NCBI RefSeq assembly: GCF_002798405.1
Contig: NZ_PGGV01000013.1
Location: 1-64,000, forward strand
DNA length: 64,000 nt
Direction: 5' to 3'
DNA from: Glycomyces xiaoerkulensis
Lineage (GTDB): Bacteria > Actinomycetota > Actinomycetes > Mycobacteriales > Micromonosporaceae
Shown: positions 7,692-15,640 of the stretch, piece after piece
Layout: each line of letters opens with the position of its first letter
Numbering within the stretch: position 1 is the first letter of the stretch
The notes under the pieces: model-generated
The model's input: only the letters and a program-made list of their open reading frames with translations
What the model was told of the DNA's origin: nothing
The model's database searches: none
Translations under genes and position numbers: made by a program

Positions 7692-9404
7692 TCAGGGCAG
7701 CTCGACGGTCACCGTGGCGCGGTGCTCTTCGAACCGCGAGACGCGCAGCGCGATCTCCAGTTCCCACTCGCCGGCCAGCGGCAGTTCGAGTTCGGCCAGG
7801 TAGGAACCGGGTTCGGTCCCCGCCTCCATCTCGGCCACTATCGGGCCGAAGTCCTGTTCGGGCAGGGTGGCGTGGACCGTCGGCGCTTCCTCGGGCTCGG
7901 TCGGGTGGCCGTCGGCGAGTTCGAGCGTCAGCGTGTTCGGGCCCGTCCGGGCGGGTGACAGGAGCACCGCGGCGGTGTCCGGACCGAGCTCCAGCTCGGT
8001 CGCGAACTCCTCCGGTGCGGCTTGAGGTTCGGTCTCCGGTGCCGCCTGGTCGGGACTGAGGCTCACCAGCGCGCCGGTCAGGGCGATCACCAGGCCGACG
8101 GCCGCGGCCTCGGCGGCGACGAGCCGCCGCAGACGGCGCAGTCCGGCCCGTGCGTCCCCGGCGCGTTCGATCATCGGGACCAGCCGAAGCCGGTTCCACG
8201 CCGCCGGGGCCAGCGCCGCGCCCACCAGCCCCAGCTTCACCAGCAGGAGTCGGCCGTGGTCGCTGCCGAACAGGCTGCCCCAGTCGCGGTGGATCATGAA
8301 CGCCATCGCCAGGCCGCTCGCGCCCAGCACGGCGACCGTGCCGCCGGCCCAGGCCGAGAATCGGGCCACCACCGACGCCGGCCCGGTCGCGTCGCCGCCG
8401 TGCCGGTGCACCCCTCGGAGCAGGATCAGCAGGCCGGTCAGGCCGCCGGCCCAGATCGCGGCGGTGAACAGGTGCAGGACGTCGGAGCCGACCATCAGCC
8501 ACTCGGGACCGAACAGCCTGGAGTGTCCGATTAGAACTGGAGCGGCCAGGGCGGCCGCGGCGGCGGTCAGTGCCGCGGGTCCGGACCACGATCGCCGGAT
8601 GCGGGTGTGGCACCACCAGGCCGCGCCCACGCCCAGCGCGGTGACGGCCGCGATCGCCACCGAGGCCGCCTGCGAGGAATCGCTCCAGGCGCCGAGGTCG
8701 AGTACCCGGCTCAGCGGTAGGCCGAGGCGGTCGAGCGCGCCGATCGGCACCGCGGCGGCCGCGGCGGCGACGGCGGTGACTCCCGCGATGCCGAGCACCC
8801 GGTGGCGCGGGTGCGGCAGGCGCTGCTGGCGTGCGATCGCGACCCGGAAGAACACCAGGCCGGTGAACACCAGCAGCCCCAGGTAGTGGAGCGCGTCGGC
8901 GGCCATGACGGGGGCGCGCCCGCCCGAGTCCGGCTCGACGGGTACGACCGGATCGGCCGGTTCGACCGGTTCGCTCGTCTCGGCCGGTTCGGCCGGTGCC
9001 GGGCCCTGGTCGACCGAGAACGAGACGGCGCCGGCGACGGGGTGGCCGTCGGCCGAGACCACGCGCCAGGACAGGGTGAACCTGCCTTCGCCGAGTCCGG
9101 GCGGCAGTTCGAGGACCACGTCGTCGTCGGCGGCCGTCGCGGTCACCGGGTGTTCGCCGCCGTCGGCGTCGACCAGGCGGGCGGCCTCCTCGACAGGCGA
9201 GACCGGTTCGTTGAAGTGCAGCGTGACCGCGCTCGGCGCCTCGTCGAGCTCGGCGCCGTCGGCGGGGTCGGTCGACAGCAGCGAGGCGTGCGCTCGCGCC
9301 GCCGTGGCCGGCAGCACCGCCAGCAGGAGGCCGAGCGCGAGCAGCGCGACCGCGTAGGCCGGTCGCGCCGCCCGCGTCCGGGGAGGGGTGGCCGGGGAGG
9401 TCAC
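7692..9404 (-). CDS. copper resistance CopC-CopD fusion (YcnJ-like)
   Basis: A 570-aa membrane protein for periplasm-side copper binding and transport. After the signal peptide the mature chain begins HASLLSTDPADGAELD, the CopC domain whose N-terminal His is a Cu(II) ligand; FTLSWRVVSADGHPVAGA holds the second typical His. About residues 30-130 are CopC, a Glu/Pro linker follows, then eight or so membrane helices of CopD (about 165-480). The C-terminal 100 residues form a beta-rich exported domain often found at the end of YcnJ proteins. Its GTG start overlaps the stop of ycnI (GTGA), so the two are translationally coupled. No copper-responsive regulator is seen nearby. Confidence 0.9.
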   Translation of the reverse strand: MTSPATPPRTRAARPAYAVALLALGLLLAVLPATAARAHASLLSTDPADGAELDEAPSAVTLHFNEPVSPVEEAARLVDADGGEHPVTATAADDDVVLELPPGLGEGRFTLSWRVVSADGHPVAGAVSFSVDQGPAPAEPAETSEPVEPADPVVPVEPDSGGRAPVMAADALHYLGLLVFTGLVFFRVAIARQQRLPHPRHRVLGIAGVTAVAAAAAAVPIGALDRLGLPLSRVLDLGAWSDSSQAASVAIAAVTALGVGAAWWCHTRIRRSWSGPAALTAAAAALAAPVLIGHSRLFGPEWLMVGSDVLHLFTAAIWAGGLTGLLILLRGVHRHGGDATGPASVVARFSAWAGGTVAVLGASGLAMAFMIHRDWGSLFGSDHGRLLLVKLGLVGAALAPAAWNRLRLVPMIERAGDARAGLRRLRRLVAAEAAAVGLVIALTGALVSLSPDQAAPETEPQAAPEEFATELELGPDTAAVLLSPARTGPNTLTLELADGHPTEPEEAPTVHATLPEQDFGPIVAEMEAGTEPGSYLAELELPLAGEWELEIALRVSRFEEHRATVTVELP

Positions 9405-10123
9405 GGGTTCCGACGTCCTCTGAGGAGGCCGAAGCCGCCGAGCAGCACGCCGAGGGCGCCCAGGGCGAGCGCGACATAGGTGAGCGTGCCGCCCGAGGAC
9501 TCGTCGGCGGCGTCGTCCGCGGCGGTCTCGCCGTCGTCGTCAGCGGCCGGCTCGGCCTCCTGCGCGGCCTGGCCGGGGGCGGTGACCTCGATGAAGGGCG
9601 CGGGCTCGTCGAGTTCGTCGGGGTCCTGGCCGTCCTCGGCGATCTGGATCCAAGCGTGCTCGCCTTCGGGGCAGGACTGGACCACCGGGAAGTGGAGCGT
9701 CTGTCCGGCGGTCTCCTCCGGCAGGCGCAGCGAGAGCTCGAAGACGTCCCGGTAGCCGTCGGGCAGGGGGTCGTCGGTCGTGTAGATCACCTGGCCGACC
9801 CGCTCGGTCACCTCGTTGCCGTGGCTGTCGGCGACCGGTTCGTCCAGGGTGGTGTCGACCTTCTCGATCTCCCAGCCGGCGTTGACCGTCGGCGACACCG
9901 ACAGGATCGGTTCGGGGATCTCGATGGCGACTTCGTTGGTGGGTTCGTCCTCGCAGCCGTGGCCGATGCTGAAGGTCAGCACGGTGTACGTCCCGGCAAC
10001 GGTGTTGTCGGTTTTCACCGTGGCGTGGGCGGACGCCGGGGAGGACGGTCCCGCGATCGCGGCGGTGGCGGCGAGGCCGACGACGGCGGCGCGGGCGAGG
10101 AGTCGTTTGGGATTGCGTTGCAT
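9401..10123 (-). CDS. YcnI family copper-binding protein (DUF1775)
   Basis: A 240-aa exported protein. A signal peptide ends at about SPASA, giving a mature N-terminus HATVK; in characterised YcnI proteins this His helps bind Cu(II). The domain (about 33-180) has THE family order: VLTFSIGHGCEDEPTNEVAIEIP, SPTVNAGWEIEK, FELSLRLPEE, and the conserved C-x-EGEHAW-x-Q stretch near 160. A long acidic linker precedes a C-terminal membrane anchor (about 210-232) and a basic tail. AGGAAA precedes ATG 10123. It is the middle gene of the three-gene copper operon. Confidence 0.9.
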   Translation of the reverse strand: MQRNPKRLLARAAVVGLAATAAIAGPSSPASAHATVKTDNTVAGTYTVLTFSIGHGCEDEPTNEVAIEIPEPILSVSPTVNAGWEIEKVDTTLDEPVADSHGNEVTERVGQVIYTTDDPLPDGYRDVFELSLRLPEETAGQTLHFPVVQSCPEGEHAWIQIAEDGQDPDELDEPAPFIEVTAPGQAAQEAEPAADDDGETAADDAADESSGGTLTYVALALGALGVLLGGFGLLRGRRNP

Positions 10124-10207
10124 GTCGGTTTCCTGCTTTCGGGAAGTGTCTGAGGGCGCGGTGGCCCAAGGTGATGGGGATGGGAGGGCCGGGCCCGCCG
10201 GGCCCGG

Positions 10208-10750
10208 TCAGCGGGAGTGCGTCTGCGGCCAGCGGGGAGGTCCGCGTCGGCCCACTGCACCGATCGGGCCGATCAGCGCCTGCGGCAGGCGTCGGCGGGC
10301 GAGGCCGGTCGGCGTCGGCGGCCGCGGGGGAGCGGCCTCGAAGGCGGGCGCGGCGCCGACCCGGGGCCACAGGCGGTCGGCCAGATGAGGGAGGGCCGGT
10401 TCGATTCGCGCCGCCCAGAGTGCGGCGGCGCCGGCCGCGGCGAGGTGGAGCAGAGCCATCGGCACCGGCCGGTGCTCCATCTGGGCGCTGTGGACGGCGT
10501 CGCCGTAGGAGAAGACCAGGTGCATGCAGCCCTGGGCGAGGGCGACGGCGGCGAGGAGCCGGGATGACCCGCCGCCGGGCCGAACCGCGAACCGGTGGAC
10601 CAGCACCGCGATGCCCGCGCCGAGCAGCAGCGCCGCGGCCGAGGGCGCGCCACCGCCGCCCCAGGTGTGCGCGACCGCCGAGGCCGGGACGAGGACCAGG
10701 GCGAACACCACTGCCCGGAGCGCCGTACCGGGCGCCTCCTTGATGAACAC
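10208..10750 (-). CDS. hypothetical membrane protein of the copper locus
   Basis: A 180-aa protein with a basic start and about four hydrophobic segments (roughly 12-28, 36-53, 60-80, 97-115), then a Pro/Arg-rich cytosolic tail. GTG 10750 follows GGGAGC. Histidines lie at helix ends (VAHTWGGGG, MHLVFSYGDAVHSAQMEHR), possible metal ligands. Proteins of this general look often accompany ycnI/copCD in actinobacteria, but I cannot name a family. It is the first gene of the operon, 84 bases ahead of ycnI. The AT-rich spacer upstream (10751-10825) is the likely promoter region. Confidence 0.7.
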   Translation of the reverse strand: MFIKEAPGTALRAVVFALVLVPASAVAHTWGGGGAPSAAALLLGAGIAVLVHRFAVRPGGGSSRLLAAVALAQGCMHLVFSYGDAVHSAQMEHRPVPMALLHLAAAGAAALWAARIEPALPHLADRLWPRVGAAPAFEAAPPRPPTPTGLARRRLPQALIGPIGAVGRRGPPRWPQTHSR

Positions 10751-10825
10751 GCTCCCATGTTCCCAAAAGATTTAAAATTATCAATACTTATGAGGGTCTC
10801 ATTTCGTACCGATCGGGCGAGACGC

Positions 10826-11554
10826 TCATGTCCGCTTGCGGCCCCAAGCCTGGAACAGCACCGCCGTCGTCGGCGTCCCGACCATGCGCACCGCGCTCCT
10901 GCGGCCGAAGATCCAGGCGACGAAGTCGGCCACCGACGGCCGGATGCCGCGCAGGGCCGGGTCCACACCGCCTTCGGCGCAGCACCGGACCAGCTCGGCC
11001 CGGTCGACCAGGAGCGCCGGGTCGTGGACACCCCGGGTCGCCACCCGCGGGATCCGCTCGGCGAGCACGATCGCGAGCCACCGGCACAGCCGGGTCGCCG
11101 CCAGCGTGTCGACCACGAGCAGCCCCCCGGGCCGCAGCAGCCGGCACGCCTCGGCGACCGCGCCGGGCAGGTCCGGCACGTGCTCGAGGATCTCGCCGGC
11201 CACCACCACGTCCGCGCACCCGTCGGCCAGCGGCACGGCCGCCACGTCCCCCCGCACCCCGGACACGCCGTGGTCGGCGGCCTGCCGCAGCGCCTCGGCC
11301 GACAGGTCCACCCCGAGGTGCCGGTAGCCCTTCCCGGCCAGGTGCGGTGCCAGCAGCCCGGCTCCGCAACCGAGGTCGACCAGTACCGCCTCCGGCCGCG
11401 GCGCCTCCGGCACCAGTTCCGCGCGGGCCGCCGCGAGCCAGTGCAGCATCGCGAACACGCCCCGCGGCCGCCACCACTGGTCTGCCAGCCGGTCGTAGAG
11501 CGCGGGGTCGCCCCGCTCCAGTCGGTCCCGCGACCGAGCCGTGAAACCGCGCAT
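10826..11554 (-). CDS. UbiG/UbiE-type SAM methyltransferase
   Basis: A 242-aa methyltransferase resembling 3-demethylubiquinone O-methyltransferases. ATG 11554 (MRGFTARSRDRLERG) is preferred, since extending to 11608 would run into the divergent prenyltransferase gene. Landmarks are YDRLADQWWRPRGVFAMLHW (UbiG-like substrate region), VLVDLGCGAGLLAPHL (motif I), GVDLSAEALRQA, VVVAGEILEHVPDL and LLRPGGLLVVDTL. It lies 26 bases from the divergent ubiA-type gene and beside a type III polyketide synthase, so it probably O-methylates a phenolic or quinone lipid. With so short a spacer, both divergent transcripts may be leaderless. Confidence 0.87.
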   Translation of the reverse strand: MRGFTARSRDRLERGDPALYDRLADQWWRPRGVFAMLHWLAAARAELVPEAPRPEAVLVDLGCGAGLLAPHLAGKGYRHLGVDLSAEALRQAADHGVSGVRGDVAAVPLADGCADVVVAGEILEHVPDLPGAVAEACRLLRPGGLLVVDTLAATRLCRWLAIVLAERIPRVATRGVHDPALLVDRAELVRCCAEGGVDPALRGIRPSVADFVAWIFGRRSAVRMVGTPTTAVLFQAWGRKRT

Positions 11555-11580
11555 GGACCGAGAATGGCACACTGGCAGCC

Positions 11581-12414
11581 GTGAGCCAGTCGTCGGCGAC
11601 CCGGGCAATGCTGCGGGCCTCCCATCCGCTTCCGGCTCTCGCCGTCACCGCCGTCGCCGCCGGACTGGCCCTCGGCACCGGACGCCCGGCCGCGGCCATC
11701 GCGGTCCTGGCCGCCGCCGTGCTGGCCGGCCAGCTCTCGGTGGGCTGGCTCAACGATCTGGTCGACGCCCCGCGCGACGCCCGAGTCGGGCGCCCCGGCA
11801 AACCCGTCGCCACCGGTGAACTCGCGCCGGGGACCGTGCGAGGCGGCGTCGCGGCGGCCGCGGCCGCCGCCGTGGTCCTGTCGCTGTTCTCGGGCGCGGC
11901 CGCCACCGGCGCCCACCTCGCCGCCCTCGCCTCGGCCTGGGCCTACGACCTCGGCCTCAAGTCCACCGCCGTGTCGGTGCTGCCGTTCGCCGTCTCATTC
12001 GGACTCCTGCCCGCCTTCGTCGCCCTCGGCTCGCCGGGCGCGCCGCTGCCACCGGTCTGGCTGACGGCCGCGGCCGCCGCGCTCGGCAGCGCGGCGCACT
12101 TCGTCAACGCCGTCCCCGACCTCGCCGACGACGCCGCCACCGGCGTGCGCGGCCTGCCGCACCGCCTGGGGCCCTTCGCCGGCAAACTGCTGGCAGCGGT
12201 GCTGGTCCTCACCGCCTCGGCGCTGCTGGCGGTCGGCCCGGCCGGACCGCCCGCACCACTCGCGACCGCCGCCGTCCCGCTGTCGGCGCTCGTCCTGGCC
12301 GCCGGACTCCTGCTGGACCGGCGCCCGCGCTCCCGCGCGGCCTTCCGCGCGGTCATGCTCGTCGCCATCCTCGACGTCGCGCTCCTGCTCCGAACCGGAG
12401 TCCCGACCGGCTGA
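11581..12414 (+). CDS. UbiA family aromatic prenyltransferase
   Basis: Integral membrane prenyltransferase, 277 aa, GTG start. The two Asp-rich Mg-diphosphate motifs are visible: QLSVGWLNDLVDAPRDARVG (NDxxDxxxD, about 50-70) and FVNAVPDLADDAATGVRG (about 178-195, DxxDD). They are separated by Ala/Leu-rich helices, about nine in all. VGRPGKPVATGEL after the first motif is typical of UbiA proteins. It should attach an isoprenoid to an aromatic acceptor at the membrane. Neighbours (UbiG-like methyltransferase, type III PKS) suggest an alkylresorcinol or hydroquinone acceptor. The set resembles the agq-type alkyl-dihydrogeranyl-methoxyhydroquinone clusters of Actinoplanes; the match is by gene content, not alignment. 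Confidence 0.88.
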   Translation: MSQSSATRAMLRASHPLPALAVTAVAAGLALGTGRPAAAIAVLAAAVLAGQLSVGWLNDLVDAPRDARVGRPGKPVATGELAPGTVRGGVAAAAAAAVVLSLFSGAAATGAHLAALASAWAYDLGLKSTAVSVLPFAVSFGLLPAFVALGSPGAPLPPVWLTAAAAALGSAAHFVNAVPDLADDAATGVRGLPHRLGPFAGKLLAAVLVLTASALLAVGPAGPPAPLATAAVPLSALVLAAGLLLDRRPRSRAAFRAVMLVAILDVALLLRTGVPTG

Positions 12415-12508
12415 CCCGAACGGGCCTTGTTTGCCGGGCCCGTTGCGGGGACACTGTCCGGAAGGCGGCCAACGCACCCCGGCGTCCCGGCAGGAGGAGT
12501 GAACGCCA

Positions 12509-13702
12509 GTGGCAGAACCAGAACAGCACCCCGACGGCGACCGCGCACTCGCCCTGGCGCGGGACCTGGCGCCCGGCCTCGCCGAGCGCGCCGCCGCCCA
12601 CGACGAACGAGGGCGCTTCCCCGAGGACGACTTCGCCGACCTCCGCGCGGCCGGACTGCTGGGACTCATGACCCCGGCCCGGCTGGGCGGATTCGGCGCC
12701 ACCTTCGCCGACTACACCCGGGTGGCCGCCGAACTCGCCCGCGGGTCCGGCTCCACCGCCCTGATCTACAACATGCACGCCTCGGTCACCGGCGCCCTCG
12801 CCCAGACCCCCGACGACCTGGTCCGGCAACTGGGCGCGCCCGAGCGCTACTTCGCCGCCCGCGACAAGGCCCTCGCCGCGGCCGCCGAGGGCGCCCTTTA
12901 CGGGGTCGCCATGAGCGAGCGCGGCAGCGGATCGCGCCTGTCGCGCACCCGGACCGCCTACCGCCGCACCGAAGGCGGGTACCGGATCACCGGCGGCAAG
13001 GCGTTCGTGTCCGGCGCCGGACACGCCGACGCCTACCTGGTGACCGCCCGCGACGCCGAGGCCGCCGAACCGCTGGTGTCCTACTTCCTGGTCCCGGCCG
13101 CCGACGGCATCGGCGTCGAGGAGACCTGGGACTCGCTCGGCATGCGCGCCACCGGGAGCCACGACGTCCACTTCGATGTGGAGGTCGGCCCCGACGCCCT
13201 CCTCGGCGGCATGGAGGGCCTGACCCTGCTGCTGGCCGAGGCCATGCCGCAGTGGCTGGTGGCCTCCTACGCCGCGGTGTACGCCGGCGTCGCACGCGCC
13301 GCCGTCGACGCGGCCGCCGAGCACCTCGGCGACCGCGGGCTCGGCCGCCTCGCCGCCGCACGCGCCCGCCTGGGACGCGCCGACGCCGCCGTCGCCGCCG
13401 CCGAACTGACCGTCGCCGAAGCCGCCGAGCGGATCGACCGCGCCCCGGGCGAGGACGACACCAACCGCTGGGTCTGGCGCGCCAAGCTCACCGCCGGCGA
13501 CACCGCCGCCCAAGTGGCGTCCTCGCTGCTCGAAGCGGCCGGAGCCTCGGCGAGCCGGCGCGGGAACCCGCTCGAGCGGCTCTACCGCGACGCCCGCTGC
13601 GGCGCACTGCAACCGGCCACCTCCGACGTCTGCGCCGACTGGCTCGGCCTGGCCGCGCTCGGCGACGACCCCGACAACGACGCCGAGGTGCCGCGGTGGT
13701 GA
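12509..13702 (+). CDS. acyl-CoA dehydrogenase-fold flavoprotein, possibly monooxygenase
   Basis: A 397-aa protein with the three-domain ACAD fold. The N-terminal helical domain contains GLMTPARLGGFGATFADYT. The middle beta domain has LYGVAMSERGSGSRLSRT (flavin-contact region) and YRITGGKAFVSGAGHADAYLV. The C-terminal helices end in LERLYRDARCGALQPATSD. In true acyl-CoA dehydrogenases the last region carries an IYEGT-type catalytic or flavin segment; it is absent here, as in ACAD-like hydroxylases (DszC/HsaA-type). So either desaturation of a fatty starter or hydroxylation of the aromatic ring is possible. GTG 12509 has AGGAGG 11 bases upstream. The gene overlaps the PKS start by four bases (GTGA). 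Confidence 0.8.
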   Translation: MAEPEQHPDGDRALALARDLAPGLAERAAAHDERGRFPEDDFADLRAAGLLGLMTPARLGGFGATFADYTRVAAELARGSGSTALIYNMHASVTGALAQTPDDLVRQLGAPERYFAARDKALAAAAEGALYGVAMSERGSGSRLSRTRTAYRRTEGGYRITGGKAFVSGAGHADAYLVTARDAEAAEPLVSYFLVPAADGIGVEETWDSLGMRATGSHDVHFDVEVGPDALLGGMEGLTLLLAEAMPQWLVASYAAVYAGVARAAVDAAAEHLGDRGLGRLAAARARLGRADAAVAAAELTVAEAAERIDRAPGEDDTNRWVWRAKLTAGDTAAQVASSLLEAAGASASRRGNPLERLYRDARCGALQPATSDVCADWLGLAALGDDPDNDAEVPRW

Positions 13703-14751
13703 CCGCCAGGATCGCCGGGACCGGCGCCGGACTGCCTCCCTCCTACAGCCAGGACATGCTCTGGTCGACCTTCTTCCGGAGCCACTTCAACGGCAGCCCC
13801 ATCGCCCGGCGGATCTTCGACGGCGCCGGCGTCGCCAGCCGCCACTCCGCCACCGACCCGCGCAAGTTCGAGGTCGTCCCCGAGTGGTCGACCGGGCTGC
13901 GGATGCGGCGCTACGGCGAGCAGGCGCCCCGGCTCGGCCTCCGAGCGGTCCAGGAGGCGCTGGCCGAGGCCGGCACCGAGCCCGGCGAGATCGGCATGCT
14001 CGCGGTCGCCTCCTGCACCGGCTACGGCACACCGGGAGTCGACGTCGAACTGGCCCGGTCGCTCCCGCTCAGCCCGGATGCGCGGCGGCTGCTGGTCGGG
14101 CACACCGGATGCCACGCGGCCGTACCCACCCTCGCCGCCGCGAGCGACTACGTGCGGGCGAACGGGCGGCCGGCGGTGGTGCTCTGCCTCGAACTCACCT
14201 CGCTGCACCTCCAGCCGGCCACCTCCGAGGTCGACCAGATGGTGGCGCACTCGCTGTTCGGAGACGCCGCCGCGGCGCTGGTCCTGCGACCCGACGACGC
14301 CCCGGCGCCCGGCCTGCGGGTGGTGGACGTCGCCGCCCGCACCGACACCGGCAGGCGCGGCCAGATGACCTGGGACGTCACCGATCTGGGATTCCGCATG
14401 GGACTGTCCCCGGAGGTGCCCGACGCCCTCGGGGAGCAGATCGGCCCGATGGTGAAGGACCTGCTGGTCCGCCACGGTCTCGACCTGTCCGACGTGCGCG
14501 GCTGGGCGGTCCATCCGGGCGGACCGCGCATCCTCGACGCCGTCCAGGAGGGCCTCGGCCTGGACCCGGAGGCGCTGTCGACCTCGCGCGCGGTCCTGGC
14601 CGAGCACGGCAACTGCTCCTCGGCGACGGTCCTGCTGGTGCTGCGGGCGATGCTCGGCGCGGGCGAGCCGTCGGGGCCGGTGGTGGCGGCGGCCTTCGGG
14701 CCCGGCCTGACCCTGTACGCGGCCCTGCTCGAACCCGCCCCGCCTACTTGA
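13699..14751 (+). CDS. type III polyketide synthase
   Basis: Homodimeric ketosynthase of the chalcone/stilbene/alkylresorcinol synthase family, 350 aa. The catalytic triad is intact: Cys138 in GHTGCHAA, His272 in WAVHPGGPRILD and Asn305 in HGNCSSAT; AAFGPGL near the end replaces the usual GFGPG loop. It condenses an acyl-CoA starter with malonyl-CoA and cyclises the product. Coupled translation with the ACAD-like gene suggests joint action on one starter or product. Bacterial members near UbiA and methyltransferase genes usually make alkylresorcinols, pyrones or quinone lipids. The 3' end overlaps the convergent permease gene by eight bases. GTG 13696 is an alternative start one codon earlier. 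Confidence 0.93.
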   Translation: MTARIAGTGAGLPPSYSQDMLWSTFFRSHFNGSPIARRIFDGAGVASRHSATDPRKFEVVPEWSTGLRMRRYGEQAPRLGLRAVQEALAEAGTEPGEIGMLAVASCTGYGTPGVDVELARSLPLSPDARRLLVGHTGCHAAVPTLAAASDYVRANGRPAVVLCLELTSLHLQPATSEVDQMVAHSLFGDAAAALVLRPDDAPAPGLRVVDVAARTDTGRRGQMTWDVTDLGFRMGLSPEVPDALGEQIGPMVKDLLVRHGLDLSDVRGWAVHPGGPRILDAVQEGLGLDPEALSTSRAVLAEHGNCSSATVLLVLRAMLGAGEPSGPVVAAAFGPGLTLYAALLEPAPPT

Positions 14752-15640
14752 TCCCGGTCGTGGCCACGCCCTTGACCAGGAACCGCTGCCCGAACAGGAA
14801 CACCAGGAACATCGGCAGCAGGGAGACCACGCTCATGGCGAACATCGACCCGTAGTCGGAGCTCGACTGGGCGTCGAGGAATCCCTTCAGTGCCAGCGAG
14901 ACCGGCCACGACTCCGGCAGCCGCAGGTAGACCAGCGGCCCGAAGAAGTCGGCCCACGTCCAGATGAAGGTGAAGATCGCGGTCGTGGCGAGCGCGGGCA
15001 CGATCAGCGGCAGGACGATCTGGAGGTAGGAGCGGAAGTGGCCCGCGCCGTCGATGCGGGCGGCCTCGAAGATCTCCTTGGGCAGCCCGCGGATGAACTG
15101 GACCATCAGGAACACGAAGAACGCCTCGGTGGCGAGGAATTTCGGGGCGATGAGCGGCAGGAACGTGTTCAGCCATCCCAGTTCCTTGAAGATCAGGAAC
15201 TGCGGCACCATCATCACCTGGAACGGGAGCATGATCGAGGCGAGCATGATCGCGAAGAACACGTTGCGTCCGCGGAACCGCAGGCGGGCGAAGGCGTACG
15301 CCGCCAGGGAGCAGGAGAACAGGTTCCCCGCGATCGCCCCGAAGGCGATGATCGAGGAGTTGAGGAGGAACACGCCGAACGGGAACTGGAGGTCGTTCCA
15401 GCCGTTGGCGTAGTTCTCGGTCGTCAGGTCGAGGGTGAAGATGCTGAGATCGCGGAAGATCTCGCTGTTGGGCTTGAAGCTCGACACGAGCAGCCAGATG
15501 AGCGGGTAGATCATCACCGTCGACCCCGCGATGAGCATGGCGTGCCGACCGAGCGACCGCGCCGTCCGCCACCGGGACCGGGGGTGCCGCCGCACCGGTG
15601 CCTCCAGCGGGGCGGCGGTGGTATCAGTCTTTGTCGTCAT
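14744..15640 (-). CDS. carbohydrate ABC transporter permease (MalG type)
   Basis: Inner-membrane subunit of a CUT1 sugar importer, 298 aa, six helices. The cytosolic EAA loop reads EIFEAARIDGAGHFRSYLQI (about 200-219), the ATPase docking site. The N-terminus is basic and cytosolic, followed by a helix, a periplasmic loop (SFKPNSEIFRDLSIF) and the transport core. It starts inside the end of the upstream permease gene (17-base overlap), so the pair forms one operon. No ATPase gene follows. In Streptomyces and relatives such importers share the MsiK ATPase encoded elsewhere, and the same is inferred here. Confidence 0.93.
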   Translation of the reverse strand: MTTKTDTTAAPLEAPVRRHPRSRWRTARSLGRHAMLIAGSTVMIYPLIWLLVSSFKPNSEIFRDLSIFTLDLTTENYANGWNDLQFPFGVFLLNSSIIAFGAIAGNLFSCSLAAYAFARLRFRGRNVFFAIMLASIMLPFQVMMVPQFLIFKELGWLNTFLPLIAPKFLATEAFFVFLMVQFIRGLPKEIFEAARIDGAGHFRSYLQIVLPLIVPALATTAIFTFIWTWADFFGPLVYLRLPESWPVSLALKGFLDAQSSSDYGSMFAMSVVSLLPMFLVFLFGQRFLVKGVATTGIK

